Of a stretch of 64,000 nucleotides of DNA, positions 7,836-18,529 are shown in pieces. This stretch comes from Paraburkholderia sp. SOS3 (GTDB lineage Bacteria; Pseudomonadota; Gammaproteobacteria; Burkholderiales; Burkholderiaceae): assembly GCF_001922345.1 (NCBI RefSeq), contig NZ_CP018811.1, forward strand, positions 3,844,001-3,908,000, given 5' to 3'. The position numbers and the translations under genes were made by a program. The notes under the pieces are model-generated. The model had not been told where the DNA came from and made no database searches. It saw only the letters and a program-made list of their open reading frames with translations. Numbering within the stretch: position 1 is the stretch's first letter; each line of letters begins with the position of its first letter.

Positions 7836-8813
7836 ATGTGCTGCTTACCCGCTGCCGAACAGAACAGGCTCGCCGGACACAAGCCGCTTCTGGCCTGGGC
7901 GATTTCGCTCGCACTACTCGGGACGCCGCCTTGCCATGCGATGCTGAAGTGCCATGGCAGCGACGATACCGTTAGTTACGCGACGGAACAGATAGCCGGG
8001 GCGACATGCGCTTCGATGAAAACCATCATCGATCGAACAAGCGCGGCCCGAGCGCCGCTCTACGGCAATGGCAAAACAGGCATCGCATTCAGCGGCAACG
8101 GTTTGCCACGCACCGTTAGCGCGACCACCGCTGCCGTGCCCCATTCAGCGCGTCGTTCGATACCGTCTTATGCAGTGCCGATGCATTTCCATATCGCGCC
8201 GTCCTCCAGCGCTCGCATCGCGTCTCCGGTAACCAGACCACTCCGCGCACCACCTCCGGCAACCATGTATTCCTACATCGAACAAGGCATCCGCTACTAC
8301 TCGAGCAGCAAACCTTCCGCATTGCCGTCAAACGTGCCGCTGGTGCAACTGCATTTCTCGACGACATGCTTCCTCTGCGCGCCGGCGCGAGACATCGACA
8401 TCGCATCGCTCGCGCTGAATACGCACGCTTATCAACGTGAAATCGAAGCCGCCGCGCTCGATTTCGGCGTTGATCAAGCGCTCGTGCGCGCGGTGATACA
8501 CGCGGAATCCGGTTTCCAGCCTGAGGCGATTTCCGTGGCGGGCGCACGAGGTCTGATGCAATTGATGCCGGCCACCGCGGCCCGCTTCGGCGTGCACGAC
8601 GCGTTCGATGCCTCGCAGAACATTCGAGGCGGCGTGCAGTATCTGGCGTGGCTGCTTGGACGCTTCAACGGCAATCTCGATGAAGCACTGGCCGGCTACA
8701 ACGCAGGGGAAAACGCAGTGGGCCGATATCACGACGTGCCGCCGTATCCCGAGACGCGTGACTACGTCTCGCGCGTGAAGCTGCTCGCGAATCGCTACCG
8801 CAACACACGCTAG
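7836..8813 (+). CDS. Secreted lytic transglycosylase, SLT domain
   Basis: 325 residues. A hydrophobic signal segment (LLAWAISLALLGTPP) ends near CHA at residue 35. A poorly conserved region of about 150 residues follows, and the C-terminal 130 residues form a goose-type lysozyme-like SLT domain: catalytic Glu224 in HAESGFQPEA, then GARGLMQLMPATAARFG and AGYNAGENAV. These enzymes cut glycan strands to 1,6-anhydro-muropeptides and often open the wall for secretion or pilus machines. The ATG at 7836 was chosen because AAAGAGG lies five bases upstream. It converges on the GH19 chitinase gene, 22 bases from its end, so a link with that secretion operon is plausible but not shown. Confidence 0.85.
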   Translation: MCCLPAAEQNRLAGHKPLLAWAISLALLGTPPCHAMLKCHGSDDTVSYATEQIAGATCASMKTIIDRTSAARAPLYGNGKTGIAFSGNGLPRTVSATTAAVPHSARRSIPSYAVPMHFHIAPSSSARIASPVTRPLRAPPPATMYSYIEQGIRYYSSSKPSALPSNVPLVQLHFSTTCFLCAPARDIDIASLALNTHAYQREIEAAALDFGVDQALVRAVIHAESGFQPEAISVAGARGLMQLMPATAARFGVHDAFDASQNIRGGVQYLAWLLGRFNGNLDEALAGYNAGENAVGRYHDVPPYPETRDYVSRVKLLANRYRNTR

Positions 8814-8835
8814 CGTCGGTATGCGCGCTTCGCGT

Positions 8836-10899
<2,064 letters not shown>

Positions 10900-11014
10900 A
10901 TCGCCTCCGCTCGATCGCAAACCATCCGCACGCCCCGACGTCGACACGCACGGACACAACGCCGGTCTAACGCCGATCCCGGCAGGCCAGGCCTTGCGCC
11001 TCGAACCACTCACC

Positions 11015-11593
11015 TCACCGCCTGACCATTCCATTGCTCGGGTAGATCACGAACTTCCATTCCTGATAACTCGTCTGCAGCGAAAAGCTCGCGTCCGCAT
11101 CGGAAAAACCGTCACGCTTGAACGGCACACCATCGGCATTGCTGTAGACGCCATAAAGCTCGCCGTTAGGTCCCGTCACGAGCTTCCACTCGCCATGCGT
11201 GATCGGATCGCGATACATCGCGCGCAGATGCCGGCGCGGGTATGAAACGCGCGAGTCATGCAAAAGATCGTCGAAGCTCCGTGGAAAAGCGCCGTTGCTC
11301 TCCGCACGCACATAGCTGTCGATCGCGCCGCGAATCGCATCGCCCCTTCTCAGCAACTCATCTTCATTGGCCCGCTCGATGTTCGTTGCCCACATCTCGC
11401 CGACCTTCATCAGGTAGATCGATATCAGCGCGACGCACATCAGCGCCCACAACATGACGACCCCACGTTCATGCCGGCAACGAAGGACGCAACCGGGGAC
11501 GCAACCGGGGACGCAACCGAAATCGCGCGGACGCGCACGCCCTCGCGACGACCGGCAAACAACCCGATCACCAGTTCGCGTAATCCGAGCCAT
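11015..11593 (-). CDS. Pseudopilin-like protein with GspK/PilX-type N-terminus
   Basis: About 192 residues. The recognisable part is [21 protein letters not shown], a prepilin-peptidase-like site (cut expected after the Gly) followed by a hydrophobic helix with no glutamate at mature position 5, as in GspK or PilX rather than major pilins. The soluble part is short and ends [12 protein letters not shown]; it contains [13 protein letters not shown], similar to the C-terminal region of the two preceding pseudopilins. The start is uncertain: ATG 11593 overlaps the preceding gene by 26 bases and gives a basic leader of about 46 residues that includes a Cys-Val-Pro-Gly repeat from a 12-base DNA repeat; the ATG within the helix would remove the leader. 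Role inferred: minor, possibly tip, subunit of the pseudopilus. Confidence 0.7.
   Translation of the reverse strand: MARITRTGDRVVCRSSRGRARPRDFGCVPGCVPGCVLRCRHERGVVMLWALMCVALISIYLMKVGEMWATNIERANEDELLRRGDAIRGAIDSYVRAESNGAFPRSFDDLLHDSRVSYPRRHLRAMYRDPITHGEWKLVTGPNGELYGVYSNADGVPFKRDGFSDADASFSLQTSYQEWKFVIYPSNGMVRR
11486..11521. repeat. 12-base tandem repeat, three copies
   Basis: GACGCAACCGGG occurs three times in a row (third copy ends AA). It falls in the presumed leader of the pseudopilin-like gene on the minus strand, where it encodes a repeated Cys-Val-Pro-Gly. Confidence 0.9.
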
Positions 11594-11945
11594 CTTTCGC
11601 CTTGCCTTTCGCTCCGCTATGCACGTCATAGACGCCCGGCTTTCCATCAGGCGCCGGCGCCACCTGCCACGTGCTCCGGCTTTGGGTAATCGTGTCCATC
11701 GGCACTTCCCGCAGGTAGCGCCGCGTCACGAGTTCATCGAGCGTCTGCGGATACCGTCCCTGGTCGGCACGGAACCGGTCGATCGAATCGCGCATCATGC
11801 TGAGGTTTTCGCGCAGCACCGTCTCCCTCGCCTTGTCCGTTTGCCCGAAAAACTGCGGCACGACGATCGTCAGCAGCGTCGCGATGATGGCCAGCACGAC
11901 CAACAGTTCTATCAGCGTAAAAGCGCGGAAAGCACGCCTGACCAT
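11568..11945 (-). CDS. Type II secretion/type IV pilus pseudopilin
   Basis: 125 residues with a short positively charged leader and the class-III signal RAFTLIELLVVLAIIATLL: phenylalanine at mature position 1 and glutamate at position 5, the marks of a prepilin processed and N-methylated by PilD/GspO. The usual glycine before the Phe is replaced by alanine (Arg-Ala-Phe), which processing enzymes tolerate less well. The soluble domain keeps the GspG-like pattern in which a long helix leads to YPQTLDELVTRRYLREVPMD. The start at ATG 11945 lies five bases after the previous stop. It is the second of three small pseudopilin-like genes after the secretin. Role inferred: minor pseudopilin. Confidence 0.85.
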   Translation of the reverse strand: MVRRAFRAFTLIELLVVLAIIATLLTIVVPQFFGQTDKARETVLRENLSMMRDSIDRFRADQGRYPQTLDELVTRRYLREVPMDTITQSRSTWQVAPAPDGKPGVYDVHSGAKGKAKDGSDYANW

Positions 11946-11950
11946 ATCGA

Positions 11951-12418
11951 TCACCACTTCCGGTACGGAATCCCGTTGAACCCCTGCTCGTCCGACAACG
12001 AATACACGTCGTACACGTCCACGCCTTCGCTCGGCGAGTCGGGCGGGCTTGCGTAACTGCGCTTGCCCCACGTCTGCGCATCGGCCCTGCTCGGGCAATC
12101 GCACATCGGATCGCGAGGAATCCGGCGCAGAAAGTACAGCCGCGAGTGCGCCGGACTCGTCTTGTCCGGCACGCCGTCGACCAGCACGTTCAGCGTCGGC
12201 GGATATCCGCTATCGCCCACGGTCCGGTCGATCTTTCCCGCTTCCGCTGCCGCCTTGTATGCATCGATCGCATCGCGAATCCTCCACAAATCGCGTCTCA
12301 ACTGCTCTTCCTTCTCGCGCTGCGCCGCAATCTGCGTGAGCGGCAGCGCAACCATTGCGAGCGCCGCCATGATCGCCAGCGTGACGAGCATCTCGATCAA
12401 CGTGAAGCCGCGCTGCAT
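11951..12418 (-). CDS. Type II secretion/type IV pilus pseudopilin
   Basis: 155 residues. The N-terminus QRGFTLIEMLVTLAIMAALA is a standard prepilin-peptidase site with Gly before Phe and Glu at mature position 5. The soluble domain has a long helix (QREKEEQLRRDLWRIRDAIDAYK) and a GspG-like end with LRRIPRDPM and YDVYSLSDEQGFNGIPYRKW. Two cysteines (CDC) lie in the loop and could form a disulfide. It starts 17 bases after the secretin gene and precedes another pseudopilin by five bases, so all are cotranscribed. Role inferred: minor pseudopilin of the chitinase-associated secretion machine. Confidence 0.88.
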   Translation of the reverse strand: MQRGFTLIEMLVTLAIMAALAMVALPLTQIAAQREKEEQLRRDLWRIRDAIDAYKAAAEAGKIDRTVGDSGYPPTLNVLVDGVPDKTSPAHSRLYFLRRIPRDPMCDCPSRADAQTWGKRSYASPPDSPSEGVDVYDVYSLSDEQGFNGIPYRKW

Positions 12419-12435
12419 GATCGCTTCCAGGCGGT

Positions 12436-14283
12436 CTACGGTTTTTTTCCGCCGGGCGCTTCGAGCGCCGGCGGCGGTGTGTTCATTCCCTTCGGCGGTA
12501 CCTTGATCGCCGCACCGCCGGTCAGATCGTTGCCTTCGGTCGTGATCCGGGTCTCCGTTCCGGAATCGAACGCGACCGCATTGCCCGCGGGGATCGACTG
12601 ATTGCGCACGATGCGCGGCGTCAGGAGCAGGATCAGCTCGGTTTGCTTGTCGTCGTCGACCTTCGTGCCGAAAATACGGTCGAGTATCGGAATCCGGCTC
12701 AGGCCCGGAATTCCCTGTCCGCCGCTTCGTTCGTTGCGCTGTAGCAGCCCGGCGAGAATCTGCGTTTCGTTGTTGTTGACGCTCATCACCGTCTCGGCCG
12801 TTCGCGTGCCGATCTGATATGCGACGAGGCCGCTGCTCGTCGTGATCGTATCGGTGACATTCGACACTTCGAGTTTCAGCTTGACCTGCACTTCGCGCGA
12901 ATTGACGATCGACGGCTGCACGTCGAGCGTGAGACCGACGTCCTGATAGTTGATGCTCTCGGAGCTGAAATTGCTGGACAAGGTTGTCGTCACCACCGGC
13001 AAGCGGTCGCCGATCAGCACTTTCGCCTTCTCGCGGTTTCTCACGCGAATCCGCGGATTGGCCAATGTCTTCGTCTTGCCCATGCTTTGCAGCCAGTCGA
13101 TGCCGACGGTTCCGAGTCGCACGATCACATCGCTGCTGTTCAGATGATGCAGTTCATCGAGCGTCACGAAGCCCGCGGGAAGCGTCGTCGTATCGGTCTG
13201 GTCCGGGGTCGGCCGGATGGCGAACTCGATCCGGTCCGGGTACCGTATGCCGAGTTGCAGGAGGTCGGTCGACGACACCTCGATGATCTGCGCCTCGATC
13301 ACGACCTCGGCAGGCGTCACATCCATTGCCGCGATAAGGCGTTCGGCCACCGCGATCGTCTCCGGCGCATCGCGCATGATGATCGCGTTGGTGCGCTCGT
13401 CGACCACCGCATCGCGCGTCTTCACCATCTGTTTGAGCACCGCCAGCACCTGCGGCGCCTGCGCATTCTGCAAATAGAACGTACGCACCGCGAGATCGCG
13501 GTATTCGCTTTCCTTGTCCTGGCGCTTCGGATAGATCAGCAGCGACGTGCCGTTGACCACTTTGCTCGAAAGCTGATTGGCCTGAAGCACCATCGCCATC
13601 ACCTGTTTGACAGGCGTGTTGGTTGCGAAGATCGTCGTCGGCGCCGTGGCTGCGACGTCGTGATCGAAGGTGAAGTTCAGGCCCGTGATATTCGAAACGA
13701 GCTCGAAAATGCTGATCAGCGGCTGGTCGCGAAACTGCACCGTGATCGGCTGACTGAGGTCGCGCGTCAGGGTGGGCGTCAACTCGCGGCCTCGCGGTGT
13801 GAGCAGATCGTCGCGCAGGCGCGCGGCGCGACCATTGCTCGGTTGCCGCCTGAGCACGTCATTGGCTATCGCAAGCGCTTCGTCCGGTCTTTCCGTACGG
13901 ATCGATTCGGCGTACTGCACGGCCGAATCGATCGGCCCTTGCGTATCGATCCACTCGAGCATCTGCCCGGCACTGTCATCACCCGGTGCGGCCTGCTGCG
14001 CCTTCTGCACCCACGCGCGCGCTTGCGCGAGGTCGTTCGCATAGTAGGCAGTCGTCGCGCGCGTCAGGTAATCCTCCATCACGCGGCGGCGCATTTGCAG
14101 ATACTCGCTGCGAATCTGCAAGTCATCGGGGTATTGGGCCGATTGCTGCGCCAACAACTCGAGCGCCTGATCCGGCGGCAATGCGCTCAGTTGAGTCTCG
14201 AGCTGCTGCCTGCGCATGTCTCCCGCACAGGCAGCGAGCATGATCAGCAACAGCGCCACGATCGACCGCACGAGCCGCATCAT
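12436..14283 (-). CDS. Lipoprotein secretin with TPR-like N-terminal region (GspD/MshL-like)
   Basis: 615 residues. A signal ends at lipobox LAAC (Cys19), so the secretin itself is lipidated and may insert without a separate pilotin. Residues about 30-160 are helical with TPR-like character (YYANDLAQARAWVQKAQQAAP, then PDEALAIANDVLRRQPSNGRA). An STN/N0-type domain follows at about 178-252, an N1-like domain at 265-325 (VVDERTNAIIMRDAPETI), and the outer-membrane secretin core from about 400 with VLIGDRLPVVTTT-type and VGLTLDVQPSI motifs, ending in a disordered Pro/Gly tail. GGAGGAGG precedes the start; the start overlaps the upstream stop. It forms the outer-membrane exit channel of the machine. 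Confidence 0.93.
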   Translation of the reverse strand: MMRLVRSIVALLLIMLAACAGDMRRQQLETQLSALPPDQALELLAQQSAQYPDDLQIRSEYLQMRRRVMEDYLTRATTAYYANDLAQARAWVQKAQQAAPGDDSAGQMLEWIDTQGPIDSAVQYAESIRTERPDEALAIANDVLRRQPSNGRAARLRDDLLTPRGRELTPTLTRDLSQPITVQFRDQPLISIFELVSNITGLNFTFDHDVAATAPTTIFATNTPVKQVMAMVLQANQLSSKVVNGTSLLIYPKRQDKESEYRDLAVRTFYLQNAQAPQVLAVLKQMVKTRDAVVDERTNAIIMRDAPETIAVAERLIAAMDVTPAEVVIEAQIIEVSSTDLLQLGIRYPDRIEFAIRPTPDQTDTTTLPAGFVTLDELHHLNSSDVIVRLGTVGIDWLQSMGKTKTLANPRIRVRNREKAKVLIGDRLPVVTTTLSSNFSSESINYQDVGLTLDVQPSIVNSREVQVKLKLEVSNVTDTITTSSGLVAYQIGTRTAETVMSVNNNETQILAGLLQRNERSGGQGIPGLSRIPILDRIFGTKVDDDKQTELILLLTPRIVRNQSIPAGNAVAFDSGTETRITTEGNDLTGGAAIKVPPKGMNTPPPALEAPGGKKP

Positions 14284-14897
14284 CGCCCTCCTCCAAACGT
14301 CAGCTTCTGCTTGCGCTTGAGAGGCAAATAGAGAAATCCGACCTCGCGGTCGCTGACGCTTTCTATCCGGTACTCGTTGAGCAACACATCGCCGGCGCGC
14401 AAAAATCCCTTCCTGTTGCATTGAGCGCACAACATGAAATCCTTGCCGGCCGCATTCAGCACGACATAGAGGGCGCCATGCTGATCGAGCCACAACGAGC
14501 GAACGACGAACGGCAGCGGCGGCGGTTCAGGCGGCGGTGGCGGCGCAGCGGATACGGGTGGTGCCGCAGGAGGCGGCGGCAACCAGTTCTGGCTCGGAAA
14601 CACATCGACGGTCGGCGCCGCGGATGCGAGGGGCGCCGGCACTGCCGAGGCGGCAGCTCCTGAACTTCCAGCACTCGCAGCGTCCGAAGCAGCAGGCACG
14701 GCGGCCCCGCTTCGCGCAGCCGGCCGCGCGGGCCGCGTGGTTGAGGCCGTAATAGCGGGCGCGCTACGCTCGCGCGATGTCGAGATAGACGTTTCATGTC
14801 CCTTCCAGTATGCGAATGCGGCCAGTCCGGCGGCCACCACGAGCAGGCCTTGCACCGGTCTGGAGATATTCATCGACCTGACATCGACGCCCTTCAT
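14280..14897 (-). CDS. Inner-membrane assembly protein, PilP/GspC-like
   Basis: 205 residues. A short cytoplasmic N-terminus and one membrane helix (LLVVAAGLAAFAYW) are followed by a low-complexity periplasmic linker rich in Ala, Ser and Pro (residues about 40-125, including PPPPAAPP) and a compact C-terminal domain that ends GFLYLPLKRKQKLTFGGGR. This layout of helix, Pro-rich linker and small beta domain is that of PilP or GspC, which connect the inner-membrane ring to the secretin. A Cys-Ala-Gln-Cys pair in the domain is an unusual detail that could form a disulfide or bind metal. It overlaps its neighbours by four bases on both sides. Assignment rests on architecture and position, not on strong sequence motifs. 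Confidence 0.7.
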   Translation of the reverse strand: MKGVDVRSMNISRPVQGLLVVAAGLAAFAYWKGHETSISTSRERSAPAITASTTRPARPAARSGAAVPAASDAASAGSSGAAASAVPAPLASAAPTVDVFPSQNWLPPPPAAPPVSAAPPPPPEPPPLPFVVRSLWLDQHGALYVVLNAAGKDFMLCAQCNRKGFLRAGDVLLNEYRIESVSDREVGFLYLPLKRKQKLTFGGGR

Positions 14898-15409
14898 GAC
14901 GCTCCTTCAACGAGAAACGCGCACTGAATGCGTACCTCGAGCTGTGTCGCGCCGATGTCCGGCCGCGTCACTGCAACGCGCTGGCACCGCGCGCCGGGCA
15001 GCCGTCGAAGGTCGCCAAAGAAGCCACGCAGTTGCAGATAGGTGCTCGTAAATGCCGCGGTTACCGCATAACGCCTGAGCGCTCCCTCTTCCCTCGCGGG
15101 CTCGTAGCTGACCTGCGGTATCGAAATGCCGTTCTTCAGCGCGATCGCATGGAAGCTATGGAGAAATACAAAGAAGCGCTGGTCCGCGCTCGCCGGACCG
15201 ACTGCTTCATCCGGGGTCGGAGGCGGCGCATCGGTCAGCTTCGCCGCGCGCGCGTCGAGTTCAATTTCACGCGTGCCGATATCGCGCGCGGTCGGGACGA
15301 TCTCGAACAACGCGATCGCGACGACCACGCCGATGAGAACGACCGCGAGCAAGCCCGGCGTTGCAAGACGCCACTGCATTCGCCTCGCTTCCCAAATCAG
15401 CCGGTTCAT
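14894..15409 (-). CDS. PilO/GspM-like inner-membrane assembly protein
   Basis: 171 residues with a single N-terminal membrane helix (LLAVVLIGVVVAIALFEIV), a short coiled-coil segment, and a ferredoxin-like periplasmic domain suggested by the alternating pattern ALRRYAVTAAFTSTYLQLRGFFGDLRRLPG and a final strand LEVRIQCAFLVEG. This is the layout of PilO and GspM. The start at ATG 15409 overlaps the upstream stop by four bases. Within the operon it sits between PilN-like and PilP-like genes, in the same order as pilMNOP. Function inferred: part of the inner-membrane alignment complex. Confidence 0.75.
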   Translation of the reverse strand: MNRLIWEARRMQWRLATPGLLAVVLIGVVVAIALFEIVPTARDIGTREIELDARAAKLTDAPPPTPDEAVGPASADQRFFVFLHSFHAIALKNGISIPQVSYEPAREEGALRRYAVTAAFTSTYLQLRGFFGDLRRLPGARCQRVAVTRPDIGATQLEVRIQCAFLVEGAS

Positions 15410-15999
15410 CGATGCGCCTCCACCGGTGCGCCGGCAGCGGCAGTGGAAGGGGCTTGGGTCGCGCTCGCCGACGACGCCTCGCCGGGATTCCCCCGCCAGG
15501 TGATCTGCAGCGTCGTTTCGACCGACTTGACCGGCGGCCCCGGTTTTTCCGTCTGCCGCACCACGTTCACACGTTCAGTCGCAGGCTGTGCCTCGACCCA
15601 GTCCGCGTACGACAGCGCTTCCTGCGCCGTACGCGTCTCGAAGGTCAGGTTGATCTGCCGCGAGGTCGTCACGACCTCGAGCGAGAGCAGCGCGATGTTC
15701 GGGCTCCATCCCCGTTCGATCAGGTCGCGCGCCGGCTCGGCCGCATAGCGCTGCTGCGCCATCAGTTGTTCGGCATGCGGATTGCCGGGATGCCGATGCG
15801 CCTTGCCGATCGCCTGATACTTCTGCTCCTGCCGCGCAATCGACGTCTCGCGTTCGTCGAGCGCCTCGCCATTGCTTTTCAGATGGTCCAGATACCTGAT
15901 CGCGACGAGCAGCAGACCGACTGCAAGCAGCAGTGCGACGATGCCCTGCATTGCTTCAGGGCGATTCGATCGCGCCATGTCGAGCCGGATCGCCTTCAT
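15406..15999 (-). CDS. PilN-like inner-membrane assembly protein
   Basis: 197 residues. A cytoplasmic N-terminus of about 17 residues, a membrane helix (GIVALLLAVGLLLVAIRYL), a coiled coil (SNGEALDERETSIARQEQKYQ) and a periplasmic ferredoxin-like domain (LLSLEVVTTSRQINLTFETR) match PilN/GspL C-terminal architecture. The C-terminal tail is rich in Ala, Ser and Pro. The true start is ATG 15999, which overlaps the previous stop as ATGA; the open frame extends 540 bases further upstream only because it shadows the pilM-like gene. PilN binds PilM by its N-terminus and pairs with PilO in the periplasm. Confidence 0.75.
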   Translation of the reverse strand: MKAIRLDMARSNRPEAMQGIVALLLAVGLLLVAIRYLDHLKSNGEALDERETSIARQEQKYQAIGKAHRHPGNPHAEQLMAQQRYAAEPARDLIERGWSPNIALLSLEVVTTSRQINLTFETRTAQEALSYADWVEAQPATERVNVVRQTEKPGPPVKSVETTLQITWRGNPGEASSASATQAPSTAAAGAPVEAHR

Positions 16000-16829
16000 A
16001 CCGGAACGCTCCATGGAACGGTCAGCCAATGCGTACGGGAAGCATCGGCTGCCTTGCGGTCCACGGTATCGGGCGCGATCACGTAGATCCGCTCGGGCAG
16101 CGGCGCATCGCACAAGCTCGCGGCATCGCGGAACACACGATCGAACGGCTCCAGTGCAGGCAACGTGACAAAGCCGCTCCAGTGCCCGTTGCTTCGAAAT
16201 CCTATGTTTGCAACGTAGACCCCCTTCGATTCCATCTCTTCGAGTTCGACCACCGCAATTTCGCCGTCCGCGATATGCCGGCGGTGTTGCGACACCGCAT
16301 ACGTGTAGGCGGGTTCCACCGTATGCAGGCTGATCCTGCGCTGCTTGCACTGGCGCGCAAGATGCCCGCAAAGCAGTTCGGGCACTGCCGCGGCAAGCCG
16401 CGCGCGGCCCCATCCACGGTCCTGCACATTGAAGCGCCATGTTTCCGCGCCGCCGCCTGCGCCCTGTACGAATTGCATGCGCGCGAGCGGAAGCCAGTCG
16501 ACGGGCCGCGGCAATGCGCGCCACGGCAATGCGTAGTAACAAACGAACGGTGCGCCGACGAGCAGGCGCAAACGATGCACGCCAAACGTCTGCGGTTCAG
16601 GAAGCAATGCATCGAGGGCGGGCAGCGCGGCTGACATTTCATACGGGCTCGCCAGCGAAAAGACCGCCTCGACCTGTCCCGACGCACCGAAGCGGCATGC
16701 GCGATAACCATCGAGCCATACCGTCGATTGACTCCACCATTTCACTTCGCGCCGTGGCCGCGCACACAACCATCGCGTCCAGTTCGCCGCCGATACGCGA
16801 GATGTGATGCGATTCCATGACAGGGCCAT
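15996..16829 (-). CDS. PilM-like cytoplasmic assembly protein (actin-like fold expected)
   Basis: 277 residues with no membrane helix or signal peptide. Sequence conservation with PilM or the cytoplasmic half of GspL is low, but the position directly between the ATPase and a PilN-like gene, together with elements such as GVYVANIGFRSNGHW and QCKQRRISLHTVEPA that resemble the second half of the PilM fold, support the call. CGGAG lies six bases before ATG 16829. In type IV pili PilM links the ATPase to PilN; in type II secretion the same job is done by GspL. It lacks the clear N-terminal phosphate loop typical of canonical PilM, so it may not bind ATP. Confidence 0.62.
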   Translation of the reverse strand: MALSWNRITSRVSAANWTRWLCARPRREVKWWSQSTVWLDGYRACRFGASGQVEAVFSLASPYEMSAALPALDALLPEPQTFGVHRLRLLVGAPFVCYYALPWRALPRPVDWLPLARMQFVQGAGGGAETWRFNVQDRGWGRARLAAAVPELLCGHLARQCKQRRISLHTVEPAYTYAVSQHRRHIADGEIAVVELEEMESKGVYVANIGFRSNGHWSGFVTLPALEPFDRVFRDAASLCDAPLPERIYVIAPDTVDRKAADASRTHWLTVPWSVPV

Positions 16830-16851
16830 CGAGGTCTCCGTCGCTCATGTT

Positions 16852-18525
16852 CTATTCGATCATCGTCACGCGATTGACTTCCGCGAGCGTCGTACGCCCG
16901 TCCGCCACCGCACGCAGCGCGACCTGCCTGATCGGGATAAACCCGCTTTGCTGCGCAGCCTCTTTCAGCTCGACCATCGGCCGCCGTTCGACAAAGCATT
17001 GCTTGATCCGATCGTTGAGCCGCAGCACTTCCCCGATCGGCTGCCTGCCGAGATAGCCGGTGCGCCGGCAGGCGTCGCAACCCGCGCCCCTGCGGAAACG
17101 CCAATCGCGTATCTGTTCGCGCGTCAATGCGGATGCGTGCAGCAATGCGTCGTCCGGCGCCGCGTCGTCCTCGACGCAATGCGGGCAGTTCTTGCGCATG
17201 AGCCGCTGCGCCATCGCACCCAACAGCGCATCGACAAAGCTATGCATATCGACGCCCATATGCAGGAAGCGGTCGAGCACCGAAAAGACGTTATTGGCAT
17301 GGACCGACGTGAGCACGAGGTGCCCCGTCAACGCGGCCTGCACGGCGATGCCCGCCGTTTCGCCGTCGCGTATTTCGCCCACGAGGATCTTGTCCGGGTC
17401 GTGCCGCAAGATCGAACGCAGCCCACGCGCGAACGTGAGGCCTTTCTTGTCGTTGATCGGAATCTGCAGCACGCCCGGCAACTCGTATTCGACCGGATCT
17501 TCGATCGTGATGATCTTCTCTTCGCCCGTGTTGATTTCAGTCAGCGTCGCGTACAGCGTCGTCGACTTTCCCGAACCCGTCGGCCCGGTCACGAGAATGA
17601 GGCCATAGGGTTCATGCGCGACCGCGCGAAGCGCTTCGACGATATCGGGCTCGTGGCCGATCGCGTCGAGCCGCAGCGACGTGCTGTTCGAGTCTCCGCG
17701 CTGCTTGTCGAGCACGCGCAACACTGCGTCTTCGCCGTGAATCGACGGCATGATCGACACGCGAAAATCGATCTCGCGCTGGCTGATGACGGCGCGAAAG
17801 CGCCCGTCCTGAGGAATTCGGCGCTCGCCGATATCGAGATCCGCCATCACCTTGAGGCGCGACAGCACCTGTTCGGCAACGTCGACGCCGGCCGTCGATG
17901 CCGTGGTCTGCAAGACGCCGTCGATGCGGTATTTGATGACGAGCCCGCTCGCCGTGCTCTCGATATGAATGTCGGACGCACGCGCTTTCAGCGCATCGTA
18001 TAGCGACGAATTCACGAGGCGGATGACGGGATGCACGTCGGCTGCGAGCGTCGCGAGCGATATCTCCACGCCTGCGTCCGCTGTCGCACTCGCGGCGTCG
18101 CCGACGCTGATCTGCGTGAGCGCCTGATGCGCGGACTCATGCACAGCGAGATAGGCAAGCAGGTCTGCGGGCACGCAAAACGCGAATACGAAGCTTGCCT
18201 TCACGCGCTGCATCGCCCACGCGCGCAGATAGCGGTCGAACGGATCGGACAGCACGAAGAGCCGCTGTCCGTCGCGCTCGCGAGCCAGCAGGCAATTGCG
18301 CGAGATGGCTTCCGCAAACGGCAGCCGCTCGAAGCACGGCTCCATCGCTTCGAGGTCTCCTGCATCGAGGCCGCGTAGACCGGTCAGCCCCGCCACGCGC
18401 TGCAGATAAACCGTCGGATCGTGCTCGGCCTCATCCCATAAGCGGGCCTGCGTGGTGCGCGCATCCGGCGCTTCATCTCCAGCCTTGGGCGCGTTGGACG
18501 TTTGAGCATGGACTATCTGCGCCAT
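16852..18525 (-). CDS. GspE/PilB-type secretion ATPase
   Basis: 557 residues, the normal length for GspE. The N-terminal region (about 1-150) is a divergent N1E/GspE-N domain. The C-terminal ATPase shows Walker A GPTGSGKST (314-322), the aspartate box IEDPVEYELPGVLQ (341-354), Walker B KILVGEIRD (379-387) and the histidine box LVLTSVHANN. A four-cysteine zinc site CPHC...CDACRRTGYLGR follows, as in GspE and PilB but not in PilT retraction ATPases. It powers pseudopilus assembly from the cytoplasm. gspF precedes it by four bases. No retraction ATPase gene accompanies it, which favours a secretion role over a twitching pilus. Confidence 0.95.
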   Translation of the reverse strand: MAQIVHAQTSNAPKAGDEAPDARTTQARLWDEAEHDPTVYLQRVAGLTGLRGLDAGDLEAMEPCFERLPFAEAISRNCLLARERDGQRLFVLSDPFDRYLRAWAMQRVKASFVFAFCVPADLLAYLAVHESAHQALTQISVGDAASATADAGVEISLATLAADVHPVIRLVNSSLYDALKARASDIHIESTASGLVIKYRIDGVLQTTASTAGVDVAEQVLSRLKVMADLDIGERRIPQDGRFRAVISQREIDFRVSIMPSIHGEDAVLRVLDKQRGDSNSTSLRLDAIGHEPDIVEALRAVAHEPYGLILVTGPTGSGKSTTLYATLTEINTGEEKIITIEDPVEYELPGVLQIPINDKKGLTFARGLRSILRHDPDKILVGEIRDGETAGIAVQAALTGHLVLTSVHANNVFSVLDRFLHMGVDMHSFVDALLGAMAQRLMRKNCPHCVEDDAAPDDALLHASALTREQIRDWRFRRGAGCDACRRTGYLGRQPIGEVLRLNDRIKQCFVERRPMVELKEAAQQSGFIPIRQVALRAVADGRTTLAEVNRVTMIE

Positions 18526-18529
18526 GATT

